DNA of 64,000 nt from Chrysomallon squamiferum (GCA_012295275.1 CM022665.1:14736476-14800475); one strand, 5' to 3'; numbered from the stretch's first letter, positions 22,400-35,533 are shown. A program made the numbers and translations. Notes: generated by a model from the letters alone, not told the origin.

Positions 22400-23125
22400 T
22401 GTATCTGTGATTTCTATCGATTGGCTTAAAGGAAGAAAAGGTACAAGAATTGAAAACAGAAAACAACAAAGTTTAAACAAAACAAGTGACAGCGGTTTAA
22501 CTATCATTGCTTATACTAGAAAGTAATTAATTTCCCGAGTCATTAACCCCAACAAAAACCTTCAGTCTAAGATAATCCCACTATCACGTGACCTGTACAA
22601 CCAATCAGACCAAGTAGTTTGTTAATCTGACTTACTGGTTCTGAAGGTGACAACAAAAGCATCTTATGAGTTTAACAGTCGTAGACAAAATTTGTAGTGA
22701 CACTTTATCACAAAATAAATAAATAAATACATAAATAAAATTTTATAGAAAGCCAATTAGTACTTAAAGTTCATATATATATATTTGCGAGTACTAGAAT
22801 ATATTTTCCTGAGTTATTAAGTTATTATTATTATTAGTGTATTTAGTATTTAAATTAAACGAAAAACACTTGATTGTCATTGACTGCTCCATTAATATTA
22901 TAGGGCTTTGCTTAATTAACAAATGGGAGAAAACCCTATTACCAGTGCTACTACTATTACACTGTTACCACTGCCCGCACCGCTAGTACTACAACTACTG
23001 CTGCTACTACTACTACTATTTTAATATTACTACTGCAACAGTCACTTTATTAACATTAATACTTCTTCTAATGTTACTATTATAACTATTAATATAATAA
23101 CAACTATTACTTCTGTTACTGCTGT
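22400..23125. other. Unique AT-rich DNA
   Basis: No gene recognised. Scattered ACT triplets start near 22945 and lead into the next array. Confidence 0.5.
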
Positions 23126-23385
23126 TAACCATCTACTACTACATCAACAACAACTACTACTACTACTACTACTACTACTAGTACTACTACTACTGTTGCT
23201 ACTACTTATCTTATATACAACAACTACTACTACTATACTGCTACTTGAACGACTACTACTGTTACTACTGCTACTACCACCACTACCACTACTACTACCA
23301 TCACTCCTTCTTCTACTGCTGTTACTACTGCTACCACTACCAATATCACTAGTACTATCATTACTACTGGTACTGCTACAGGTAC
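23126..23385. repeat. Imperfect (ACT)n array
   Basis: ACT triplets with ACC, GCT and ACA substitutions; the purest part is 23154-23195. Open frames on both strands are period artefacts. Confidence 0.85.
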
Positions 23386-23389
23386 TTCC

Positions 23390-24555
23390 CACCACTGTTT
23401 TGAATCTGAATGCGAGATCAGGATCGTAACTAGTCAAATATGCATGACCCAAAACCTTATGTTTCCTATGTTTACCGGGTTATCACCAGGAAATAAGCTT
23501 AATAAAACGTAACCGTGACTTGAAAAGACTTTGATTGCTGACCAATACTTTAATTATTGCGATCATTACTTGTACTGCTTCACAAATTCCGCCAGCTGTT
23601 TTATCAATCAAAATGCATTTGGCTAACACTGGGGTGATTTTATCAGCGCTTATCAAGGACAGGTTGGGTGATTTTATCACCGCTTATCACAGACGGGTTG
23701 GGTGATTTTAACGTAGATTAACAGTTACGGACAATTTTATTTCAGCGTTGCATAGCTGTGAAGGGCACTGTCATTTTCAGCGTTGCGTGTCTATGATGGT
23801 CAACGTTTTTGAAGCGTTAAGTATTAATGATGTGGAAGTTGATTTTTAATCTGACGTATCTGCAAGGGCAGTCAGATTTACTGAGTAAGATATAAGAAAG
23901 TAATTATAAGAGAAAGCTGTCCATGATTTTATCTCAATGCTTCACTGAGAAAGTCAACAGTTTATGAAAACCAGCATTAAGAAATCGAAAGTTAAAAAAA
24001 AAAAAAAAGGAAATCAGGAAAAACAAATGTGTTCTTTATATTAGTTTCAAGGCCACTTTTCATATTATAGTGAGATACGATACAGAAATACAAGAAAAAT
24101 AAATTCTACTTTTCCGTAGTCTTTTTGTTTTATCTTCTTTCATTAACCCTCCCCACGCAAAAAAAACCCCAAAACTATTAATTAATAGCAGCTGTTTAAA
24201 AAATAATAAATAAATAAATAAAATATTACATTTAAATCGCTGTCTTTTAAGTTAAATCAATTGTCATAGTTTAAGAACTAAATTATGACTTCCTGTTGTA
24301 GTTTAAGACAATTAAAAATACTTTACTTATTTTCTCGGTAATTTCTTCCATCGTTGTCTGCGGACCACCTTGTAAGATATAAACTGAATTCAGTTTGTGT
24401 CTATTAAACGTTGTGTTTACGTTCAGATAAAACCATGAGAGCCGTTATTGTTGACAGTAGTCTTAACTACATCTACAAAACGTGACATTGCAGAGAAACA
24501 GTTGACGACTTGAAGATGTTGTGCCTCAATCCATTTCTTAATATATAGGCCTATA
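23390..24555. other. Unique intergenic DNA with a short duplication
   Basis: GGGTGATTTTATCA-CGCTTATCA occurs twice (23632-23655 and 23668-23689), with a third partial GGGTTGGGTGATTTTA at 23694. Poly-A at 23994-24008. No gene recognised. Confidence 0.5.
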
Positions 24556-24560
24556 TATAA

Positions 24561-24618
<58 letters not shown>

Positions 24619-24673
24619 GTGTGTGTCTAGTTTTATTATTTTTATTTATTTATTTCATTTTTTATTTTATTTT

Positions 24674-24737
<64 letters not shown>
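24561..24737. repeat. (GT)n then a 62-base poly-T run
   Basis: GT repeats 24561-24627, an ATTT-rich bridge, then uninterrupted T from 24676 to 24737. The A-run on the minus strand may be a retroposon tail, though no body is recognisable next to it. Confidence 0.9.
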
Positions 24738-24739
24738 CG

Positions 24740-25510
24740 CTTTATCATTCTTTTAAGGGAGCTGGATCAAAACATCAAAAAGCCAGCTTATTAATAATAA
24801 CTAGGCCTTGAAGAAACCAAAATGTTTCGTTTTTCTTTTCTTGAGTGACACTCGTGGAAAAATACGCGTAACAAAACGCCTGCATCGTCTGCAGAAGAAT
24901 AATCAACAATAGATTTCCTTTAAACTGCGTGCACACTGAGAAAACCTGTTTTGTAATGTTTATCTTTGAACGAAAGATCGTTCGCTATGTGACAGCGGTC
25001 TCCTCCCCGTCTAACGAGTGAATGTTTACTTTGGCAACTTTTTGTAGGACAAATGTCAACTGCTACTACTCATGTCCAGGTTTGTGCAAGGATTTATGGC
25101 TTCTTCATTTTTTATTTTTTTTTTCATTTTTTTTTATTCTTTTCCCTTCTATTTTCATCAAAGGATTTCTTCGCGTGTTAACCTGCTTCAAGAAATAGCT
25201 GAATAGTTTATAAGAACTGGTGGTTGAAAGGATTGAATTTCCACTCTGTTTTCTTCACTTTTTTATTTTTTATATATGAAGAGCTCAGTTGCAAAAAGGA
25301 TTTAGGTCCATTTTTGGTAAAATTAGTTTGTAACATTGGTTAATCATTGCTTCATGATGACAAACGTAATTGGATGTAAAAATCATTGATATTATCCAAT
25401 GGTAAAGGACAACTGAATTTCTATTGATAGTGCAAAAAAGCTTACGTCCTTTTTATTTTATTTTGCGTTTTTTTAAAAGTGATAATCTGTGCATATGATT
25501 TTTTATAACT
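24740..25510. other. Unique intergenic DNA
   Basis: A CpG-containing patch at 24860-25030 is otherwise unremarkable. No gene recognised. Confidence 0.5.
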
Positions 25511-25524
25511 GATACGTATATGAG

Positions 25525-25692
25525 AAAGACAGACAGATATATGTATAGAGAGAGACGGAAAGAGACAGAACGAGAGAGATACAGAAAAGGACAGGACAAC
25601 GGGGAGAGACAGAGCCAGATAGAGGGAGAGAAAGAGAGAGACACAGAGAGATAGAGAAAGAGACAGGGAGACAGAGAGAGATAGAGAGAAAG
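25525..25692. repeat. GA-rich imperfect purine tract
   Basis: GAGAGAC-type purine sequence with irregular substitutions, a degenerate GA microsatellite. Confidence 0.85.
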
Positions 25693-25694
25693 TG

Positions 25695-27085
25695 ACAGAT
25701 CACTCTTCAAAACATTGTTTCCTATTGCTTTATCTTCTTTTCTTACATTTCTTCCTATTCTCTTTAATTATTAATTTAATTTTTCTATTTGTTTATTTAT
25801 TTGTTTACTTATTTACTTTCTATGCTTTGATTTTTCGTATCTTAAATTTAAAACTTTTTCTCCTCCCTTTTATTTATTTTTCTTTTTTCTCGCTTTTTTA
25901 AAACTCAGTTTCAATTTCGTCATTTTAAAACAGGTTGTTATCACTTATAATCCATTCATCAGGATTCAGTTTCTGATTCATATCTTTGTGAAAAGCAGAA
26001 TCTACTTATTAAAGGTACTCTGTTCAGAACTGTGCCCAAGTCTTGACACTGTGTTAAACATCGCTCAACAAAGCACAACACTTTGAATTACCACAGGACT
26101 CACGTAACTAAATAAAAAAAATTAAAATGGACGGGTTTTTAAACAGAGGTTTTATGTCACAATTTATCAGGACATAAATAAAAAGAAAACTGGCACATCA
26201 GAGGTGTGTAAAGTTTCCTCTCCTCGGTGTTTAATAAACATGAAGTGTGTGGTTTTTTTTGTTGTTTTTTTTTTTTTTTTCCATGTCTCTTTAGAGATAG
26301 GTGTATGCTAAATCGTTGAAGGTAATACATTGTTTTCAAAATTAATTTTTTTCTTGATTATTATTGTTGTTGTTGTTGTTGTTACTGTTATTATTGATGT
26401 TGCTGTTGTTGGTACTACTATGTTTTTGTGTTGTTTGTTATTGCTTTAAATGAAGAAAAAAGCTTGATGATATTATGTATACATGGATACATGTGTGTCT
26501 GTGTTTTACATTACTTTTTTCCACTTTTGTTTTGTTTTATAATATTTATTTATTTAATCACTTATTTATTTGCTCACCTACATACGTATAGCTACATGTA
26601 CTTTTATTTTATTTTATTTTTATTATTACTATCTGATTCATTTAAAGTTGTTTTTCCCTTTCTTTTTCTTTTCTTCTTTTTATTTATTTTAATTTAAATT
26701 TTTTTTCTACATATTTTCAAAGCTAACCACATTATGTAAAATATGTTGCTAATTCAGTTTTGCCCCCCCCCCAACGCCCCTGTATTTCTAACACAGTACA
26801 CTATTTTAACTTGCAGTGAATAATTTATTTTAACTCATGAATATTAAAAATGTTTCTTACATATAATATCGCCTTAACGACGAAATCTCGCCTAGTGGTT
26901 CAAACAGTTTGACGACAAAAAGAATTATTTCACATAGCACGTCGCTTTCGTCTAGCCCGTTATATAACGGTAATATCAACCATTTAGAGGATTTACAAGT
27001 AACAAGGCGATTTTAATACCCGAGAAATAACGAGATTATTTTTATACTGCTGTTAAATTGGTGTTCTGGTTTGTTTGGGGTTTTT
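25695..27085. other. T-rich intergenic DNA
   Basis: Pyrimidine-rich at 25720-25900 and 26500-26710, GTT triplets at 26360-26410. The sequence 26870-27060 is unique. No gene recognised. Confidence 0.5.
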
Positions 27086-27089
27086 TGTT

Positions 27090-27192
27090 GTTCGTTTGTT
27101 TATTTGTTTGTTTGTTTGTTTGTTTGTTTGTTTGTTTGTTTGTTTGTTTGTTTGTTTATTTGTTTGTTTATTTGTTTGTTTGTATGTTTGTT
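27090..27192. repeat. (GTTT)n array
   Basis: About 100 bases of GTTT with occasional ATTT. Confidence 0.95.
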
Positions 27193-27194
27193 AT

Positions 27195-28595
27195 TATTTT
27201 TATTCCTCCAAATTCGTTTTCTGAAAAATTAAAATAAATAAATAAAAAATGTATCTGTATTAATATATGAAGAGATGGATAGTATTTGTGTGTATGTACA
27301 TTTGTATGTATGTTTCATGTTGTATGTGTGTTTCTATGTATGTATGTATGTATGTGTGTGTGTGTGTACGTGTGTGTATTTTATATTTTAAGATGTGTCG
27401 ATATATATGTTACATAGTACAGCTTCCAACCATTAAACTAACAAAAAAAAAAAAAAACTTTATTAGCGGGAAGAAGAAAAAACTAAATAATTGGGAAAAG
27501 GTAAAAGATCACTAAATGATCTAAAAAAAAAAAAAAAAAAAAGAATTATGGACATAAGTAGGTCCATGCCGACTCTTTACACCAGTTTGTGTATAGTTGT
27601 GTTTGGAAACGTGCTAAAACTGTTTGCTTTTACTTCGCGAGTTAACCAGGGTCGACATGGTTTGTTTTGCACACTTTGAAGTTGCCGAGCGGTAGTTCTT
27701 ATGGTCGGGTCGTAGGGTAGATAAAATTCCAGTGAAAGAAAACGTCGACATGACAGCAATGTCGGCGTTACTCTGGAGGTGGAACGGCCGCTAACCTCTC
27801 CCACATTATCGTTAACTTAATTAAACAGTTGTGGTATGCGGTGCACCTGTCGTGCGGCGGGATTTAGTAAGTACAAAAAGCCAGTCGTGTGCGCTTTCGC
27901 TTGTTAAATTAAACGCGCTGATCCTTTGCTCACGATAGATTCTTGTCATTTTTTTTTTTTTTACAATGTCACTAAGCCAAAGATCTTTTAGTGTGCGTAG
28001 GTGAATCGTAACACGTCTGAAATGTTCAGTCTGAGAAACTGTTTTTTGAAAACTTTGTGAAAACGCTACAACTAGCATTACTACGATTGTTTTTATCTCT
28101 TCTCTTGAATTGTAGACCGTCACTATTAATAGTGATGTTACTGTCACCACAATGCATTACAGCTGCTAATGGATACAAAGCGGTAGTTAAAAACATGTAA
28201 TCAAAAATTGAGAGTAATATAAATAAAAACGCACACACACAAACACTGACATGCATACACAATCTACATATACATATATATTATAGACAGACAGAGTGAA
28301 CAAGAGAGCGAAATAAAGTCTCAGGCACTACAAAATGACTGCAAAAAAAAAATAAAAAAAAAATTGTATCTTGCTCAAGATTTAGATACGAAGTTTCAAA
28401 GTGTTAACAGATAGAAGACTTATTTCCACTGATTTACTCTTGAGGCGAATATTTGATTAGTTCTGTAAATTGCGTTCTGTGTATTCAACACGCGTATTTT
28501 CTCTTGTTTGCAGAACTAACCGAATTATCACTAGAACTTGAAACACCTGATTACAGAATTACCACATCTTGAACCCCTAAGATAACAAAACACTG
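27195..28595. other. Intergenic DNA, partly GC-richer
   Basis: GTAT/GT patch at 27290-27380 and A-runs at 27440 and 27522. The stretch 27560-28160 is unique and has overlapping short frames on the minus strand (27577-27804, 27821-28150, 28026-28262), none with a recognised domain. Confidence 0.4.
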
Positions 28596-28599
28596 GCTG

Positions 28600-28990
28600 C
28601 TAATCTGCCCGTATAGCTGCCTATCACTCTTTTGTTTCGAAAAGAATAAAACTTGTATGGCTCTTCTGTGTGCGAGGATAAAAACTGATACCCTTTCAAT
28701 GGCGGCTATCAAAGGTACTTCGAAAGGCGCCGAACTAATATCTCATTCATCATCTATGAACAAACAGAGTAGATGCAGGGAAACTTTTGCCGAGATTACC
28801 GCCTATTCTTAGGCAGGCCAATTAAGAAAAACTTCCATTGAGGTTTCCAAGATAAATGTTCTTTTCCTTTCTTTCATATCAGTGGTTGCCTGGACGCCAC
28901 TGGTGAACCGAGCAACAGATCGTTGTTGCGCCAAGCTGTAACCTCTTTTTGATAATTTCAATTTGGTATTAGATTAAATAAATGAAGGCA
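28600..28990. promoter_or_regulatory. Unique island with a TCF/LEF-type site
   Basis: Non-repetitive and GC-richer. ATCAAAGG at 28708-28715 fits the TCF/LEF consensus. CTGGACGCCACTG at 28890-28902 matches, reversed, the first 13 bases of the hAT-like element at 6792, so part of the island may be transposon-derived. Regulatory role is inference. Confidence 0.28.
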
Positions 28991-28999
28991 GGTCACACC

Positions 29000-29880
29000 T
29001 CTCGTTTGTTCCTTTACGGACAGCATTAAAATCGTATTTTGTTAGACTTAAGCTTAGAAATCAAATTCATTTCTTTATTTCTTTTTTTCTTTTATTTTTT
29101 TTTTTTTTTTTTTTTTTTTTTTGTTGATGGATTAATCATGCCTTACTTCTTTCGTTCTTTCTTTCTTTCTTTTTTACACAGAGAATATAATTTGTCCATC
29201 ATTCATACTCAGACATTGTTAAAAGTAAACAATTGTTTGTGTTAATCCTCTGGTGTGTATCCAAGAGGTGGTAAATCTCAGATAGTCTGGATTATTTTTT
29301 GGGGGCTCTCACCTTTTTCCCAATTTAGGATTTAATATACTATTTCTGGTTACGTTAGTTATTCGCAGACATTTATTTATTTATTTATTTATTTATTGTT
29401 TGTGTGAGTGTGTTTGTGTTTGTTTTTGTGCATGTATGTATGGCTGTATGGACGGATGGATTGATGGACAATAAACCTTACTATTAAGACGATACCTCCG
29501 CAAACAAGCGTAGCATTTCGTATTTTTACTGAATTTTGAAAACACCATTCTGTATAACAAAATATAAAACCACAATAATGTCATCATGAAAACATTTAAC
29601 GTATATTTCTCTTTCGTTTTCGTCTAGCTCTGATTCCGAGCATGAAAAGTTTATAACCCAGCTTTGATAATGTTACTTTGACATGAGATATCGAAAACGA
29701 AACACGCCCCGTGATCAAAAGTATTTCAGTAATTTAAAACAGCAAGTTTCTTTTGGAAGTCGTTTGTAGGGGTCATGCTCCGTGTTCCTGGTTCATTTGA
29801 AAACGCCTTTGAAAGTAATAGGTGACTATATTGATAAAACAAGGTGCAATATTCATGCTACTTAGATTAATACAACAGTT
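29000..29880. other. Unique DNA with T-runs
   Basis: Poly-T at 29093-29122 and (ATTT)n at 29371-29397. The rest is unremarkable and no gene is recognised. Confidence 0.5.
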
Positions 29881-29882
29881 AT

Positions 29883-29956
29883 ATTATTATTGTTATTGTT
29901 ATTGTTACTGTTACTGTTACTGTTACTGTTACTGTTACTGTTACTGTTACTGTTAC

Positions 29957-30005
<49 letters not shown>

Positions 30006-30090
30006 GTTGTTGTTGTTGTTGTTGTTGTTGGTTTTATTATTTTTGTTATTATAATTGTTGTTGTTGTTGTTATTACTATTACTATTATTA
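29883..30090. repeat. (GTTACT)n hexamer array with ATT and GTT triplets
   Basis: About ten GTTACT hexamers (29901-29960) preceded by GTTATT variants, then (ATT)n to 30004 and (GTT)n to 30030 and beyond. The hexamer is two triplets that differ by one base, a higher-order version of the neighbouring triplet arrays. Confidence 0.93.
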
Positions 30091-30204
30091 TAATTTGATT
30101 CGGGTGTGTGATAAAAGACACGTTACTTCTGTGTTTTATTTTAACAAAATGTGTGCTAGAAGTAGATGTGTCATGTTTTGACTCTCTTTACTTTGATCAC
30201 TTTT

Positions 30205-30430
30205 TACATACATACACGCACACACATACATCACATACACATATACATACACTGCTGCGTACATCCATGCATACATACGTACATACACGTTTATAAATAA
30301 TATATACATGTATACATACATACACATGCATTTTAACAGATACATATACATATATGCATTCATATTATATACATACACACATATATACATATACCTAAAT
30401 GTGTACATATGCACTTAGTTGCGTACACAA
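30205..30430. repeat. Imperfect CATA/CACA array
   Basis: Degenerate CATA tetramers with TATA interruptions. Confidence 0.85.
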
Positions 30431-30486
30431 ATACGTATTTGTGGTTTTTACTATGTAAAATCGTGGAAAACAAGGGTTAACTATTG

Positions 30487-30564
30487 TATGTAATATGATC
30501 CATTTGTTACGTGTAAATTCAAACTATTCAAGTATCACGTTTCAAACGTGGACGTTGTTATGTT
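30487..30564 (+). repeat. Dispersed repeat, copy 2 (mate at 20446)
   Basis: Second copy of the unit described at 20446-20523, about 10 kb away and in the same orientation, with core TTCAAACTATTCAAGTATCA. Divergence of roughly a quarter of positions points to an old insertion or duplication. Confidence 0.55.
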
Positions 30565-30569
30565 ACGTG

Positions 30570-31312
30570 CATTAGTGAAACACAACATCTACCAATTACA
30601 GCTTCATTTACGTTAATTATTCACTTCTTAAAAAAAAAAAACAGTAATAATAAATGATGATGATGATGATGAGACTATGATGACGATGATGATGATAATG
30701 ATTATAATAATAATAACTGGTGCTAAGAGAAAGAACCATTGGACATGGTGTGAACGTTTATGTGTGTGTGTGTGTTTCCGTGTGTCTGTGCGTGTATTTG
30801 TCTGAGGGTATATGTATTTGTGGTGAGTGTGTATATATGTATATGTATACATATCAGTGAACACAATATGGAAAATTTATGAAAAGCTTATTCGACACGA
30901 TATTAAAAACATTTTTATTATCATGCATGTATCCGCATAAATAGTTTAAACAAGTCTGTCATGGACTGAAACTGCGACGGAGTCTATTCCATATTCATAA
31001 TAGATTATAATCCTTTTTTTATGTAGCTTAAATATTAATATCCTCTTATGTTCTTAATTTCCTATTCTTATTTCTGTGCAGAATGGCTGGTCACGATAAT
31101 TTAATTCTCTGTAATGTCCGGCGACACAAACAAATCGCTCCCAATAGTTCTGATAAATTAGTACAACAAAGACCAGCAAGGGACAAAATATATATTGCTT
31201 CATTATTATAGCTTCCCGTGTGATCGCGAAAAACATAAACCATGTCAGGCTTGACTCGTTTTACAAATTAATCCACGCGTTCCTAGAGGCGACTTTAAAC
31301 GCCCGGAGCTCC

Positions 31313-31352
<40 letters not shown>

Positions 31353-31925
31353 ACAGGCCCGTATTAATTAATTTTACACAAAAGCCGCGAAATGTTAGAC
31401 CAGTTCCCTGTCAATCATACCGGTGCGTTACTGATTGAACGGCCGACACGTAGGTAACAGAACCAGTCCAATATGCCCCGACTTCAACAGAGCGTATCAA
31501 ACCTGCCATCGTTACTCATCTTTGTTTTAAAAGTGGTAAATCTCTTGAAAGCCAAATTAGAAAACCATTCCCTGTTTAGAAGGCTTTGTGTTGTACTAAT
31601 ACTCTATATTGGTGCTAACAGGACGTAAAAATAGAAAAAAATAAGGAGAAAAACAAGAAGAACAAATATGTATCTACTGACACAGATATATAAATATTGA
31701 TAACGAGGTTCCAGCAATTAATACTTGTTTTCTCCTTCTTCTTGTTGTTATGCCGTGGGGTTCAATACTGCTACAGAGTTAAAAAAAAAAATCAGCAGAT
31801 TATATATTGAACTCTGGGTCATCTTTGTTGTTTTTCAATAATTATACATTGTAAATAGAAAGGTATTTTTGAGTTTGTATCTTTGAAAGAGAAAGTCAGA
31901 GAAAGAGAGTGGCTAGCTAAAATAT
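30570..31925. other. Intergenic DNA
   Basis: GAT triplets at 30654-30700 and poly-T of ~34 at 31317-31350. The unique stretch 31200-31520 is GC-richer and carries the PBX-MEIS decamer listed at 31408. No gene recognised. Confidence 0.5.
31408..31417 (-). promoter_or_regulatory. PBX-MEIS type decamer TGATTGACAG
   Basis: Exact decamer on the minus strand in a unique, GC-richer stretch; CTGATTGAAC follows 14 bases later on the plus strand. Motif-based only. Confidence 0.3.
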
Positions 31926-31929
31926 TAGC

Positions 31930-32010
31930 TACATACATACATACATACATACATACATACATACATACATACATACATACATACATACATACATACATAC
32001 ATACATACAT
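31930..32010. repeat. (CATA)n array
   Basis: About 20 uninterrupted tetramers. Confidence 0.97.
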
Positions 32011-32014
32011 AGAA

Positions 32015-33523
32015 ACAAACATGCATACGTGTATACATACATGGATATACAGACAGACAGACGGACAAAACTGTAAGCCCATAAACAAACTGTAAACGAT
32101 GTATGCTCTCGGCGACGTTGACGAAGATGTACACAATGTAACACGTGTTCTGTGATGTACAAGAGCATAGACGTGTGCAGTATTTCAGAGGTGAAACCAC
32201 GTTGAGGAATTCAGATAAGCAATTTACACCTCATTATCTAACTCAGACACGATAGCCATTGAAATCATAAATTGGTTTCCTGCTGTTAATTAGGTTCTTC
32301 TGTGATAAAGGACAAGACGATCTCCGTCTGCGAACTCCACACACAATACGTTTATTTGAATAGTTAGTTATTCGAAGAATTCGCATCCGTCTGTCACGCA
32401 ATACGTTTTATAATCAACGCCAGATAGTCTTACCAAGATGCATTAGTCATCACAAAAGATAGATGAAAGAAGGGTTTTCATTGGTTAATTTTATATTTTA
32501 ATTTTTTTTTTTTTTTTTCTTCCCCTGCGTATCCAATTAACGCAAAAATACGCTGTCATGGGATTTTAATGACAGGTTTTTTTTTTTTTTTTTTTTTTTT
32601 GTGATTAACTGGCTGGTAATTATATCTCATTCTATAACAGATGTGTTATAAAATATTTAGTTTAATTTAAATTTAATTAAGTTATTTTGTAAAAATTATC
32701 CAATAATACTGTTAAATAGCTTTATTATTTAAAAATTTCATTACGATGGAATACATTTTTAATTTCTTGAAACTTATGGTTCCTAAAATTAATAGAATCA
32801 TGACGTCACAACAGTACGCTTAGCTTTAAAAATATTTATTTCTACATAACATTTATCTTAATTTAACAAGCTAGATGTTCTTTAGATTCAGATTTGTAAA
32901 TGTTAAGTATTTTTATTTCTATAACAGTAATATAAAATTGTTTTAAAGTTTAATATGTAATTTTGGAGGGAAAAAAAAAACATGCTTCTTTAAAACAAGA
33001 TAATGTGTTGTAATTATTAACGTGACACTAAATGCATGTGACATAATTATCAACAATAGGAAATCTTAGCCTTTATTTTATCGTTTCCCAAAATCAACGT
33101 AAGTTCAGTTATTTCACAAAATTAGCATTTTGCACGCTATTACAAAATTTTCTGTACAAATATTTCACTGCGTGTTAACTGCCAATATCACCATGGTTAA
33201 ATCAGGATTCCCCCCCCCCTTCTTCTTTACCTTTTTACCAAAAGAAAACATATATTATAATTTTGACACCCGAAATGATTGCCTTGCGTGTTTCAAGCTA
33301 ATTTTCGCAAACAAAAGATCAACAAAATGTTTGCCAAAATCAACAGCCTTGCAGACGACAAGTGATGTCAAAAACGAGATCTAAAGCGAGGCTGCCAGAA
33401 ATTTATTGAATGTATGTTTTGTTATAGGCATTTACGTACACAGTCACACGCGCACACGCATACATACGTGCATACCAATGTACAAACATACATACATAAT
33501 ACGAACATACACAGATACATACA

Positions 33524-33525
<2 letters not shown>
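32015..33525. other. AT-rich intergenic DNA
   Basis: Poly-T at 32502-32518 and 32577-32600, a C-run at 33211-33219, a TGACGTCA at 32800. The 33130-33384 open frame has ordinary composition but no recognised domain. Confidence 0.5.
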
Positions 33526-33529
<4 letters not shown>

Positions 33530-33594
<65 letters not shown>

Positions 33595-33700
33595 GTCTAT
33601 CTATCTATCTATTTTTTTCTTTCAGTCAAATCATTTAAAAAATATTTAATGATATAAAACAGTATAGAGGGTAAATATAATAATAATACATACATACATA

Positions 33701-33767
<67 letters not shown>

Positions 33768-33874
33768 ATCTACCTATCTATCTATTTTTTTCTTTCAGTC
33801 AAATCATTTAAAAAATATTTAATGATATAAAACAGTATAGAGGGTAAATATAATAATAATAATACATACATACA

Positions 33875-33963
<89 letters not shown>

Positions 33964-34073
33964 ATCTACCTATCTATCTATTTTTTTTTTTCAGTCAAAT
34001 CATTTTAAAAAAATATTTAATGATATAAAACAGTATAGAGGGGGTAAATATAATAATAATAATACATACATAC
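33530..34073 (+). repeat. Tandem triplication of a ~173-196 bp unit containing (CT)n
   Basis: Each unit is CATA tetramers, a CT tract (33536-33591, 33703-33756, 33877-33959), CTAT tetramers, then a nearly identical 60-base unique segment beginning TTCAGTCAAATCATT at 33621, 33794 and 33990 and ending in TATAGAGGG and AAT triplets. Spacing is 173 then 196 bases; the difference is mainly CT-tract length. The unique segments are almost unmutated, so the duplications are recent. Confidence 0.95.
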
Positions 34074-34074
34074 G

Positions 34075-34620
34075 ATGTTCTAGGGTTACACGATGTTCTA
34101 GACAGGTGATGGTGACTGTTATGGCAAGTAGTGTCACCGCTATAGGCTCTTCACAGTAAAAACTAATTTAAGTTGTTGAATAACTCTAGATGAAATCTAC
34201 GTTATTAAGATTCTGGACATGTTACACAACCTTGGGATCACATTAATTATAGTCACTGTCAATCTAAGCCCTTTGAAACTACAGCGTAAGATATGTTCCC
34301 GCTTTTAATATTAACAGGACTTAATATAGTTAGTTACGTACATCTACTGTGATGGAAAATAGCTGATAAGTGCGACAAGTGATAGGTGTACATTTTTTTG
34401 ATTATGAAAATGTTTGGATATCACTGCTTCATTTATTTATTTATTTATTTATTTATTTATCATAAACCTGTATTAGTTGTCTACGGTATATATCTATATA
34501 TATATATATAGATATATAAAACATCTGCCCGTCCCAGGCGTTTTTACATCTGTCTTTCGATTAGCGCGTAGAATGTTTGTATATTTTTAAAATTTATTTA
34601 TTTATTTATTTAAAGTACAC
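34075..34620. other. Unique AT-rich DNA
   Basis: A direct duplication GATGTTCTAG...GATGTTCTAG occurs at 34074 and 34091. (ATTT)n at 34432-34461 and (AT)n palindrome near 34495. No gene recognised. Confidence 0.5.
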
Positions 34621-35350
34621 GACAAGCAGTCAGAGAGCTTCCACGTTTATGTTTAAAATTGACCAAAGGAAGAGAATATAGGATGTGTGGCATTGTTCCT
34701 GCTCCGAGATCGGCCTGGGCATCCAAAGCGGGCTTTGTTCTCCGGGAATCTTGTCATCATTGCGTAGGGTGTGTGAAAAAACAACTCCGTGCAAAATGTA
34801 TCCGTTCTGTTTGTTCCTTGTCACAAGAAATAAACAAACGTTTTTCTTCCACGAGTTTTCTTTTCCTTCTAAACAAAAGAAGATGGTTTTAATTCCTTTT
34901 TTATTTTTTTCCCCCCGTTGTACCAGTTTGGTTCTAACTGCAGGTGGGGGAATGGGAAAGAAAACAAAATATTTACGAACATTCACGAAAATCCACGAAC
35001 GTCCTTCCGACTTTCAACGAGTTTTCGAAGTACACTAAGCACGGTATGTTAGTTATTCTCGCAGCACGGTTTGCCGTCTGACTGTCGTGTTCAAAACAGT
35101 TCGTCATGTCGAGCGTCTACACAAACCGGCACCGAAAATAAACGTGCACAAACCTCATGGAGGGCTGGTAAATATTTTACGTCTCAATATTTGAACGGAT
35201 CTCGAAGGTTTTAGACCAACACCGGCCGGCGTCAGGTTCCGTGAAATGAAATGAGTCTACGTGTCCTGGAGTCGTCTCTGTTAACATCTGGAACAACTTC
35301 GATTTACGACTTTCGAAATGACGTACACATATACTGGGCAAGATTTATTC
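34620..35350. promoter_or_regulatory. Long unique GC-richer island
   Basis: The longest repeat-free, CpG-containing stretch of the upstream desert (GACCAACACCGGCCGGCGTC near 35215). Overlapping open frames exist on both strands (34630-34986 minus; 34685-35038 plus), but neither shows a recognisable domain, and their overlap argues for non-coding constraint or chance. Candidate enhancer. Confidence 0.27.
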
Positions 35351-35533
35351 GCTAGTCAATGTTTCAGAGAAATACTGTAGGCTCTTCGAAAATAGAGGAG
35401 AGAGTAATTGATTCAGTTTTACGAGAAACAGCATTAGAGGAAGCAGACACATTATATAGCATTATTGTTCTTTTTCTTCTTTTTGTCTGGAAAGACAAAA
35501 AAGAGATGAGATAATAATAATGCTGGCATAGAT

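Noticed and set aside
27675-27705. tRNA-Leu/Ser-like A box (TTGCCGAGCGGTAG)
   Set aside because: No B box or cloverleaf follows.
27821-28150. 109-codon minus-strand frame with hydrophobic start
   Set aside because: The start is not an ATG, it overlaps other open frames, and it runs through a poly-A/Lys stretch; no domain recognised.
29822-30181. Tyr/Cys-rich 119-codon frame
   Set aside because: Product of the GTTACT/ATT/GTT arrays.
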